In this document: positions 30,173-36,232 of the stretch, in pieces
Position numbering within the stretch: position 1 is the first letter of the stretch
How the letters are laid out: every line of letters starts with the position of its first letter
Source of the DNA: a virus
IMG/VR virus record: IMGVR_UViG_3300037279_000097
Coordinates: 1 to 38,886 of that record
Strand: one strand, 5' to 3'
DNA: 38,886 nt
Position numbers and translations under genes: made by a program
Notes under the pieces: model-generated
Seen by the model: only the letters and a program-made list of their open reading frames with translations
Told to the model about the DNA's origin: nothing
Databases searched by the model: none

Positions 30173-30331
30173 TCAGGGCGCGATGCCCATGTTGTAGGGC
30201 GTCTCATCACCAGAATTCATCACGCGGACCCAAGCCTCGTAAGCCGCGCTGGGTGTGCCGGTCCAGTACCGCAGCTCCGACTGGCCGTTGTCCCACCGAG
30301 CCAGCTTCACCGTCACGGGCGTGCCTAGCAT
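30173..30331 (-). CDS. 52-residue hypothetical protein
   Basis: Begins MLGTPVTVKLARWDNGQSEL, strand-rich with W-V-R-V-M and a Y-N-M-G end. GGAG stands four bases before the ATG at 30331. It overlaps the gene at 30207-30479 in another frame over about 125 bases. Composition favours this frame for the overlap. Confidence 0.5.
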   Translation of the reverse strand: MLGTPVTVKLARWDNGQSELRYWTGTPSAAYEAWVRVMNSGDETPYNMGIAP

Positions 30332-30479
30332 GGTTCTCCGCGCGATCTAGTAAGTGCTTAATAACTCGCCAAGCGGCCGACGGATTACCACAGCCACACA
30401 AATCCAACTTGCTTACTAAATCTCTAACACGAGCGGCGCGCTCTCTAGGCCACCGCTGCACAAGTTCTTCATGAGTCAT
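30207..30479 (-). CDS. small hypothetical protein with questionable C-terminus
   Basis: Protein of 90 residues. The first 50 (MTHEELVQRWPRERAARV; D-L-C-G-C-G-N-P) look like a real helical domain. The last 40 residues are Arg/Gly/His-rich, as expected of an out-of-frame reading of the next gene. Either a real long overlap or a frameshift near 30335. Confidence 0.5.
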   Translation of the reverse strand: MTHEELVQRWPRERAARVRDLVSKLDLCGCGNPSAAWRVIKHLLDRAENHARHARDGEAGSVGQRPVGAAVLDRHTQRGLRGLGPRDEFW

Positions 30480-30675
30480 TTCGAACCTCCATAGTTACCT
30501 CACAAGCACCATCTTGCTTAGCAGATGGACCGAGATACCCCGCACAGTCGCACCATCCGTTAGCGTCTATCACCAGGCAATTCTGGCCTTCAGTACCCTG
30601 CTCGCCTTTAACACGCGCAACGTGCGTATAATGTGAGTGGCCACACCGAACACACTTTGTATAATCCTTACACAT
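30469..30675 (-). CDS. small zinc-motif protein
   Basis: Protein of 68 residues with C-K-D-Y-T-K-C-V-R-C-G-H-S-H and C-D-C-A-G-Y, a plausible one- or two-zinc protein. The ribosome site AAAGGA lies in the loop of a 5 bp hairpin. Eight-base overlap with the upstream gene. Function unknown. Confidence 0.65.
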   Translation of the reverse strand: MCKDYTKCVRCGHSHYTHVARVKGEQGTEGQNCLVIDANGWCDCAGYLGPSAKQDGACEVTMEVRNDS

Positions 30676-30820
30676 GACTAGTTCCTTTCTTTGGTACTAG
30701 AACTAATTCCCAAGCCACGCGGCACCGTGGGCACTTGGGAGGATAGAAATCCCATGGCCCTTCGGTCTTCATCTTGACGGGTACACCGCCGCACTTAGGG
30801 CATTGCTGAACGTATTTCAT
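30668..30820 (-). CDS. 50-residue zinc-ribbon protein
   Basis: MKYVQQCPKCGGVPVKM and later K-C-P-R-C-R-V-A-W: two C-x-x-C pairs about 20 residues apart, a textbook zinc ribbon. ATGA overlap with the upstream gene. Too short for most gene finders. Role unknown. Confidence 0.7.
   Translation of the reverse strand: MKYVQQCPKCGGVPVKMKTEGPWDFYPPKCPRCRVAWELVLVPKKGTSHV
30678..30700 (-). promoter_or_regulatory. ribosome site in a hairpin loop
   Basis: CTAGT (30700-30696) pairs with ACTAG (30682-30678). The 13-base loop contains AAAGAAAGGA, and the ATG at 30675 follows two bases later. Same design as the leaders at 795 and 3016 but inside the upstream coding sequence. Confidence 0.5.
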
Positions 30821-31002
30821 TTTAGCGGCACCACTATGTTGTCTTTCAGTGACTCTTCAGATAAGCCACGAACAATCAAATATGCGTCTGCCCACTCGAA
30901 GGCCGCTATCACGATGTCAGTCTTGTTCTTACCAGATTGTAAGGCTGGTACCTGAGTAAGCATGGAGGTCAAGAACTTCAAAGCAATTTCATTGCGAGTC
31001 AT
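30817..31002 (-). CDS. small hypothetical protein
   Basis: Protein of 61 residues, two helices (MTRNEIALKFLTSMLTQV; TDIVIAAFEWADAYLIV). ATGA overlap with primase-helicase, so translated with it. Family not recognised. Confidence 0.7.
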   Translation of the reverse strand: MTRNEIALKFLTSMLTQVPALQSGKNKTDIVIAAFEWADAYLIVRGLSEESLKDNIVVPLK

Positions 31003-33104
31003 TGCACTCTCCTCCCAAGGCTCTTAGATTTACTGCGCCCCGCTACCTCGTTAGGCAGTCCACGCTCCTGCCGGTACAGTCGAGCCGCGTCACCGCTAGT
31101 CATCTCCTTAGTTATCCGCGTTAGCCACCACGTAGCGCGAAGGTTATTCAGTCGGCTGTTGTTGCCGCGCGCCTTCTTAAAACCCGCCCTATCTAAGGCA
31201 ATACCCAGGGCACGCAAGCTCACACGATGATTTCCGCTATTATCCTCCGAGCCGTTCGCCGCCGTATACATATTCAGTAGCTCCACGGGCGTGTACACCT
31301 CGTAAGCGTGCTCCGGCTGAGACCCGCCATAATTGGCGTTGAACTTACCCGCGCGAGACAAGAAATATTGGTCCGGATCGGCGCGTGCTGCTACGGCCCA
31401 AGTATCTACGTCACTACGGCTGTAGGCTACGGCGTCGATAAAGCTCTCCGTGTCGGGCGGAGCCTCCTTGGACGAGAAGTCTCCCATGTCCAGCTCATTC
31501 TCAAGATAATAGCGCACGTGGCCTGCGCCGCCCGCCGCTGCCCAGGCCTTTATCTCCTCTCCGCGTTTGCCCCCAATCGCTTCCTCCGTAGCGTGGTGAA
31601 TGAAAGTTCTCCGAGCGCCTTGCTCTTGCGTGATAGCCAGCAGTTCCTGGCTAGTGATATAGTAGTTAGCATAGTCCTCAACAACGTAGCTATCGATGCC
31701 TTTCCTCTCAATGGTACGCCCATGATGGGTGATAAGATTCTTCATTAAGTTACTGGCCTGCCGCTTGTCCTCCAGCTTAATCTCGTCGCCTACCACAAAC
31801 TGCCTACCCTCAGCCCAGTGGTTGAAACGGCCAACTAGCTCATCGCTTGTAGCCTCGTACGTGTTACTAGGACCGTACATCAGGGCAATAATCTCTCCCA
31901 GCAAGTTCTTTCCCGTGCCGCCCAAGTCGCTCCAGATCATCACGCAACTGTGCATCTTAGTACCGGGATGTATCAAAGGGTAGGCAACCCAACGCTTAAA
32001 CCATAGTACGTCACTGGCCGGGGCGTTCTTAAACATGTGGGCAATAAGTTCGTCCCACGGGCCTGTGTTGCCTTTAACGGGCGGCTGGCCCGTATCTCGC
32101 CAAATGTTATAGGCTCCTCCGTCAGTCAACTGAGGCTGGCCCGGCAGGTATATCCTTCCATGCACCGTGAACCGAGTTTTGGAAGCCAGCCAACGGGGAG
32201 CGTCAGCGACTATGAATGGAGCGCCTTTTTCTCCCTTGGCATTTATATGATAGTCGGCATGAGTCCAGTCGGCATAGTATGCGCCTGTGAAATCCTTCGG
32301 CTTAATAAGCTCGCCGTCCGCCAAGCGCACCACATTTCCCTTACCCGGCCCGTCCCAGACAAAAGCCACCTCCTCATTTAACTGGTAGAGATTAAGGCTG
32401 CCCTCCTCAGGCACGGCCCGCATTACTAGGGTCTCAAAAGCGGCTGGTCCGTGGGCCAGAATAAAGTCATCGATACCCTGCTTACTACCGTCTACGGCGG
32501 CGGGCAAGGCGACGTCGCGCACCAGGGCACCGCGCGCCGTTAGAGCGACGGCCAGGCGACTGGCCGCTAACTGCACCAATGGCTTTTGGGCTCGGTCGCT
32601 ATCGAAGCAGATATAAACGTCGCGGCCCTTCCAAACAAACTCTTCCAAAATTGGCAGCAAAGGCTGCGCGTGCTTTTTGCTAGACCAACTAAATACGCCG
32701 CCTAGTCCTAAGGTAGTCATGCCGTTAGCACATGCGCACGCAGCCTTGAGTTCGCCCTCAGTTATGATAAGCGGCTGCACCGGGTCAGCCATTAAGTCCT
32801 TCCAAGGGGAGGACGTAAGCGGAGGCATGTAGACGTGCAACTCACTACCAGCTGCCTGTACATACCGCAGCGGTTTAGCGGGAGTAGCTATGGAGGCGAA
32901 ACCCTTGCTGGGTCGGCTCTCCGGCCAGAATCTGTACCGCCAGAACTTACCTGGTTTCCCAGTGGGAGTGAAATAGGGAATCTGAAACCCGGCCCAGGCG
33001 GGACTGACACCAGCTTTAATGGCGGCGGTTTCAGTCATTGGTTGCAAAAGTAAAAGTTTAGCGTGCCGCTCAGTTAGACAGCTAGAGCGCAGCTTCTCCA
33101 GCAT
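30999..33104 (-). CDS. primase-helicase (DUF3854/TOPRIM plus SF3-type helicase)
   Basis: About 701 residues. An N-terminal L-T-E-R-H-A-K-L-L-L-L-Q-P and I-P-Y-F segment as in DUF3854; then a TOPRIM domain with I-T-E-G-E (114-118), F-D-S-D (167-170) and G-I-D-D-F; then a D5/SF3-like helicase with G-G-T-G-K-N (395-400), V-V-G-D-E (437-441) and a following sensor region. Such proteins make primers and unwind DNA at the origin. The start is taken at MLEKLRSSC with AGGAAG upstream; ATG 33134 is possible. First large gene next to the AT-rich control region. Confidence 0.88.
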   Translation of the reverse strand: MLEKLRSSCLTERHAKLLLLQPMTETAAIKAGVSPAWAGFQIPYFTPTGKPGKFWRYRFWPESRPSKGFASIATPAKPLRYVQAAGSELHVYMPPLTSSPWKDLMADPVQPLIITEGELKAACACANGMTTLGLGGVFSWSSKKHAQPLLPILEEFVWKGRDVYICFDSDRAQKPLVQLAASRLAVALTARGALVRDVALPAAVDGSKQGIDDFILAHGPAAFETLVMRAVPEEGSLNLYQLNEEVAFVWDGPGKGNVVRLADGELIKPKDFTGAYYADWTHADYHINAKGEKGAPFIVADAPRWLASKTRFTVHGRIYLPGQPQLTDGGAYNIWRDTGQPPVKGNTGPWDELIAHMFKNAPASDVLWFKRWVAYPLIHPGTKMHSCVMIWSDLGGTGKNLLGEIIALMYGPSNTYEATSDELVGRFNHWAEGRQFVVGDEIKLEDKRQASNLMKNLITHHGRTIERKGIDSYVVEDYANYYITSQELLAITQEQGARRTFIHHATEEAIGGKRGEEIKAWAAAGGAGHVRYYLENELDMGDFSSKEAPPDTESFIDAVAYSRSDVDTWAVAARADPDQYFLSRAGKFNANYGGSQPEHAYEVYTPVELLNMYTAANGSEDNSGNHRVSLRALGIALDRAGFKKARGNNSRLNNLRATWWLTRITKEMTSGDAARLYRQERGLPNEVAGRSKSKSLGRRVQ

Positions 33105-33588
33105 GGACAGGCGTACTTCCTGCAGTGATAGCATTACTCTCCAGATGTGACTCAAAATTATCCATGCCCATAATCAATAAAGTTTCCACGGCGCGACTGA
33201 AATTTAGCGGTTTAGAAGGGGTAAATTTGCGAGACCGCAAGGCCGCTTTGTTCGCTTTTTTGATACTTCGCACGGTTTCCTTATTCTTAGCTTTCAGAGC
33301 TAGCTGCGCTGCGTAGTACGCTTCTGCGCAGGTATTTCCTACATGCCTGATGGCTCTTTGCAAACCCTCTGGGGCGTAGATTCCCACAGGTTGACGGAGC
33401 GCAGCATATAAGGGTGGGTAATCTTGTGGCAAAAGATTGAACGCATCCAGCACCGGGACGTCTTGTAATTGTGGCGGTCTCGCCCCCTGTGCGGCGTCCG
33501 ACTGGTGCTTGCAAAGTTTCTGTACCACGCCGTCTAAGCGCACTTGCGTCTCCATGCTCAGAGTGAACGCCCTTATAGATCGACTCAT
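33082..33588 (-). CDS. hypothetical early protein
   Basis: Protein of 168 residues starting MSRSIRAFTLSMETQ, from an ATG with GGAGG before it. Helical, with a basic segment (KKANKAALRSRKFTPSK) near 120. First gene of the early operon, served by a TATAAT box at 33640-33635 and a GC hairpin just before its ribosome site. Overlaps the primase-helicase gene. Family not recognised. Confidence 0.7.
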   Translation of the reverse strand: MSRSIRAFTLSMETQVRLDGVVQKLCKHQSDAAQGARPPQLQDVPVLDAFNLLPQDYPPLYAALRQPVGIYAPEGLQRAIRHVGNTCAEAYYAAQLALKAKNKETVRSIKKANKAALRSRKFTPSKPLNFSRAVETLLIMGMDNFESHLESNAITAGSTPVHAGEAAL

Positions 33589-33627
33589 CAAACCTCCAGC
33601 GGCGGTCCGCTGCGAAAATATAAAGTG

Positions 33628-33645
33628 TACGTTTATTATAACCCC
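33628..33645 (-). promoter_or_regulatory. TATAAT promoter box of the early operon
   Basis: GGGGTTATAATAAACG on the minus strand, with TATAAT at 33640-33635, about 45 bases ahead of the first early gene. A CAGCGG/CCGCTG hairpin (near 33599-33612) stands between it and GGAGG. Confidence 0.6.
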
Positions 33646-33714
33646 ATGGGCGGTTACCGCGCTTCTCCGGGCGTGCGGTGGCAAATAACTTCTAAGTGGT
33701 GCGCGGCTCAAAAC

Positions 33715-34010
33715 TGATCTAAGAATAAATATATCAACGACTTGCGACGTATTTTTGAATAACTTTTAACTTTTCCAAGTTGGCGATAAAATTGCGCCTA
33801 GAGGCGACGATAAAGTTAAATTCATTATTATTTATAATACGTTTTTATTTTATTGCCTCATAAGGCATTATTTATATAGTAGTTCAATAGTTAATAGTTA
33901 TTAAAAGACTTATATATATAAAAATAAAGGACTTAAATACAACTGGGATTGAACTACTATATGTATAAAGACAACTTACAACCTAAAGAATGAGGAACTT
34001 AGGGCCGTTT
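33715..34010. other. AT-rich intergenic control region, candidate origin
   Basis: No gene. Far more AT-rich than the rest of the window. Holds TTGGCGATAAAATT and GAGGCGACGATAAAGTT as imperfect direct repeats, small hairpins (CGCC/GGCG; TGCCT/AGGCA), long A/T runs and a 15 bp inverted repeat. It lies between divergent early and late genes, next to the primase-helicase end of the early operon, where many phages have their origin. Confidence 0.55.
33874..33962. repeat. 15 bp perfect inverted repeat
   Basis: ATATAGTAGTTCAAT (33874-33888) and its complement (33948-33962) flank 59 bases of almost pure A/T. Could form a cruciform or bind a replication or regulatory protein on each arm. Confidence 0.7.
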
Positions 34011-34051
34011 ACGCCGCCGACGCCAATTATCTTCCCCGTAGGCCGGTTCGG

Positions 34052-34217
34052 CGGGTTATAATAAAACCTGCGGTGGTGGTTCTGAGCAATTGCAAGAAAG
34101 CGGCGCTGGGTTGGGAAGACAAGTGCTGCGGAAGGTCCCAGAGAGCAACCTGGGCGTTCACCTCGGAACGAGATCTCGGGGGCGCTTCCCGGACACGTAG
34201 GGCGGAGCCGTTGCCGA
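34052..34217 (+). promoter_or_regulatory. late-side promoter and folded leader
   Basis: GGGTTATAATAAAAC with TATAAT at 34057-34062 is the plus-strand counterpart of the early promoters. About 150 bases of GC-rich leader follow before the gene at 34218, with CCCAG/CTGGG and CGAGATCTCG as local folds. No open frame was recognised in it. Confidence 0.5.
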
Positions 34218-34508
34218 ATGTCCGTTGATGTCTGTCTGCTTTCCACTGAGGAAGCATCTCGATTTGAGAATTGGGGTATCTGGCCCGAATGTAAAATGCA
34301 TCATCATGCAAAACTACGTGAAGCAAAACAAGGAATTGCTGAAGATGCTTTTCGCTGGGTTGGTGGGGCCGATACAAAAGTGCCTGGGTTCGTCACGATG
34401 ATTACTCCAGTAAGTGAGACGAATGGTTGGGTGCCAGTTCCTTGTCATCGTGAAGATGGAGTTTTACTTGTGGGAATGAGAACGTGGGGCAACGTAAAAA
34501 GAAGTTGA
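34218..34508 (+). CDS. hypothetical protein
   Basis: Protein of 96 residues with a W-G-I-W-P-E-C-K-M-H-H-H start region and W-V-P-V-P-C-H near 72; the Cys/His set might bind metal. GGCGGAG lies upstream of the ATG. It ends eight bases before tRNA-Pro. Family not recognised. Confidence 0.6.
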   Translation: MSVDVCLLSTEEASRFENWGIWPECKMHHHAKLREAKQGIAEDAFRWVGGADTKVPGFVTMITPVSETNGWVPVPCHREDGVLLVGMRTWGNVKRS

Positions 34509-34516
34509 TGATTTGT

Positions 34517-34593
34517 CGGGGTATAGCGCAGTCTGGTAGCGCATTCGGCCTGGGACCGAAGGGTCGGTGGTTCAAATCCATCTGCCCCGACCA
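34517..34593 (+). tRNA. tRNA-Pro, anticodon UGG, with C33
   Basis: CGGGGTA acceptor with TGCCCCG and encoded CCA; D arm GCGC...GCGC; anticodon stem TTCGG/CCGAA; T arm GGTTCAAATCC. The loop reads CCTGGGA, so with normal spacing position 33 is C instead of the nearly universal U and the anticodon is UGG. Confidence 0.92.
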
Positions 34594-34950
34594 AAGTTTG
34601 AGCGTGGCTGGTGCTGCAGAATTATTGCAGCTATGCCCGACCCGCAAGACGCTTTATGTATAGAGTCTCCGATAAAGCGTCTTGCGATAAGTTTGCGTAG
34701 TATAGTGCGCAGCATTTGGAAGGGCGCTAGGTAGACATGGGGTTTGGACTAGAATGCTACTTCTAATAGTTCAATCCTTGCAGGTTCAAATCCTGTTGGG
34801 CTATGCAATGTAGTTTGTGAGCTTCGCAGTGAACAGCGAGGCGCGGCAGGACCACCAACCTTCCTGCGGAGCGCGCTAAATGTTCACGTCCGGCTTGATG
34901 AGTTACGCGGTGCCCTTTCCCACTGCGTAGCTCTCGCTGGAAAGTACTGA
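34594..34950 (+). other. non-coding region with folds downstream of tRNA-Pro
   Basis: No gene recognised. Holds the 15 bp hairpin at 34643-34686, a tRNA-like T-arm minihelix at 34767-34803 (TTCAAAT loop on a GCAGG/CCTGT stem), a GC-rich fold near 34838-34878 (GCAGGA/TTCCTGC) and a 9 bp stem TACGCGGTG/CACTGCGTA near 34903-34928. The terminator-like hairpin at 34951 would end a transcript covering it. Confidence 0.5.
34643..34686 (+). other. 15 bp perfect hairpin after tRNA-Pro
   Basis: CGCAAGACGCTTTAT (34643-34657) and its complement (34672-34686) with a 14-base loop. No T run follows, so it is more likely a processing or stability structure than a terminator. Confidence 0.6.
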
Positions 34951-34983
34951 TGCCGTTCGCCAACCAGCGGGCGGCATTTTTAT
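34951..34983 (+). terminator. probable intrinsic terminator
   Basis: GCCGTTCGC and GCGGGCGGC form a mostly paired GC-rich stem around CAACCA, directly followed by ATTTTTATT. It would end transcripts from tRNA-Pro and the non-coding region before the terminase genes. Confidence 0.65.
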
Positions 34984-35108
34984 TGCGTTCAGGGAGCGGA
35001 AACTGAGTACGCAGTACGGTCTTTACAGACCGGCTGGGGAAATCCCTTCTGCGAGGTCCGTCACGGTGCGACGCGGCAAGCGCGTCATTTATTGTTAGGA
35101 GAACTATA
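34984..35108 (+). promoter_or_regulatory. leader of the small terminase gene
   Basis: CGGTCT/AGACCG forms a hairpin with a four-base loop. GACGCG/CGCGTC (35070-35086) is followed by ATTTATT and may attenuate. Then TTATTGTT (35089-35096) pairs at seven of eight positions with AACTATAA (35102-35109), leaving exactly AGGAG, the ribosome site, in the loop and the A of the ATG in the stem. Confidence 0.5.
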
Positions 35109-35834
35109 ATGGCAACCGCTAAGAAGCAGACTAAGGGTGCCCAGCCCTCTGCTGCGGTGCCGGTTAAGAAACTAACTCGTAAAGAGAAGCACGTCATTAA
35201 CTCAGCTAGGGCCAAGAAAATACAGCACGAGGCGCACGAAGAAGTTAAGGCCATGATTGCTGAGCGAGTGAGTGGGTATGAGCTAAAACCCATGGAACTG
35301 CGGGGAAAAGACGACCCAAGTCTGCCTACTGATAAAGGCACTAAGATAGGTCGCCCCAGTGTTTTGTATACTAAGGCTCTGGATGAACGACTCTTTGAAT
35401 TACTATGCGTTGGTACGTCGTTGGATAACATTAGCAACATAAAAGGAACGCCGGGATTAGGCACAATGATTAGGTGGCTCTCCGACGACACGCACAAGTT
35501 CTCTAAGACCTATACGCGTGCGCGTGCTCTAGTTATACCCCTTTATGAAGATCGTGCATTAGCTGCCGCGTTGACGCCCGTTAAGGCTACGGTAACTATG
35601 CACGGCCAAAGGGTTTTGCCAGACGGCACTGTAAAGGACATTGTTGAGACCCGTGAGTCTGACAACGTAGAACGCGCCAAGTTGATGCTCACTGGCTATC
35701 AGTGGGCGCTTGGTTGGATGGTTCCTAAGAAGCATGGTCGTCAGGCCGATGTAACTAGTGGGCAACCTAACGAGCAGCTTACTGCGTTGTTCAATTCGTT
35801 GAAGTCTGGCCCGGCAGAGCCACAAGATGACTAA
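35109..35834 (+). CDS. terS: terminase small subunit (Sf6-like)
   Basis: Protein of 241 residues. G-R-P-S-V-L-Y-T, then L-C-V-G-T-S-L-D-N-I, G-T-P-G-L-G-T-M-I-R-W-L and Y-T-R-A-R-A follow the helix-turn-helix core of Sf6-like small terminases, which recognise the packaging site and form a ring that feeds DNA to the large subunit. The first 70 residues are basic and probably extended; the C-terminal part should bind the large subunit. A remnant endonuclease separates it from terL. Confidence 0.82.
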   Translation: MATAKKQTKGAQPSAAVPVKKLTRKEKHVINSARAKKIQHEAHEEVKAMIAERVSGYELKPMELRGKDDPSLPTDKGTKIGRPSVLYTKALDERLFELLCVGTSLDNISNIKGTPGLGTMIRWLSDDTHKFSKTYTRARALVIPLYEDRALAAALTPVKATVTMHGQRVLPDGTVKDIVETRESDNVERAKLMLTGYQWALGWMVPKKHGRQADVTSGQPNEQLTALFNSLKSGPAEPQDD

Positions 35835-35837
35835 GAT

Positions 35838-35923
35838 TTCAGGGATAGGGATTGCAACCCGACAAGCGTAGCATCACTCACTACGTTTCCCTGAAGTAAT
35901 TTGAGTGTGTAAGGAGTGATGCT
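35838..35923 (+). promoter_or_regulatory. folded RNA element able to pair with the next ribosome site
   Basis: TTCAGGGA (35838-35845) pairs with TCCCTGAA (35888-35895), enclosing two hairpins: GGG/CCC and CGTAG (35867-35871)/CTACG (35881-35885). AGCATCACTC (35870-35879), in and beside the second loop, is fully complementary to GAGTGATGCT (35914-35923), which covers part of AAGGAG. The two pairings partly compete, so the ribosome site could be open or closed. Computed by eye. Confidence 0.55.
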
Positions 35924-35924
35924 A

Positions 35925-36232
35925 GTGGAAAAGTTTCGTGTCGGTTTGATTTACAAAGTTACAAACAAATTGAGCAAGAAAGCCTACGTTGGCAAGACCG
36001 TTAAAACTAAGGTTCAAAGATGGGCCGAGCACGTTTATGCAGCTATGCATGGAATTCTAAGTCTAACGCAGAGAAAGAAAAGATAGCACGTAAGCGTTCG
36101 GTGAGCCTAGTTAAATATTTTGATAGTGTGGGGCGTAAACCTGCGCCTGTGTATAAGAGGTCGGCGGAAGTACGTGCTAGAATGGGCGCGGCGAGAAAGC
36201 GCGCCTGGGCCCGAGAAAAGAGCACGGCATGA
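35925..36232 (+). pseudogene. frameshifted GIY-YIG homing endonuclease remnant
   Basis: AAGGAG stands eight bases before a GTG at 35925. The first frame gives G-L-I-Y-K-V-T-N and A-Y-V-G-K-T, the GIY and YIG strands, then R-W-A-E-H, and stops at 36086. The matching C-terminal part continues in another frame (36020-36232) with a basic stretch (KIARKRSVSLVKYF; RARMGAARKRAW) as in NUMOD3-type units. The central part of the nuclease domain is missing. The second frame ends as ATGA on terL, so the remnant may still couple translation into terL. Insertion between terminase genes is a known homing site. Confidence 0.7.

Noticed and set aside
34767-34803. Third tRNA gene
   Set aside because: The T arm is well formed, but no D arm or anticodon arm can be built in a normal tRNA layout and no CCA follows. 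Reported only as a minihelix within the non-coding region.
34891-34945. Hammerhead ribozyme
   Set aside because: CTTGATGAG followed by a stem and a later GAAA looks similar, but the core has an extra U and GAAA does not directly follow stem II.
34763-35497. Minus-strand open frame of 244 codons across the terS leader
   Set aside because: It is antisense to terS and crosses the terminator and hairpins. No ribosome site or recognisable product.
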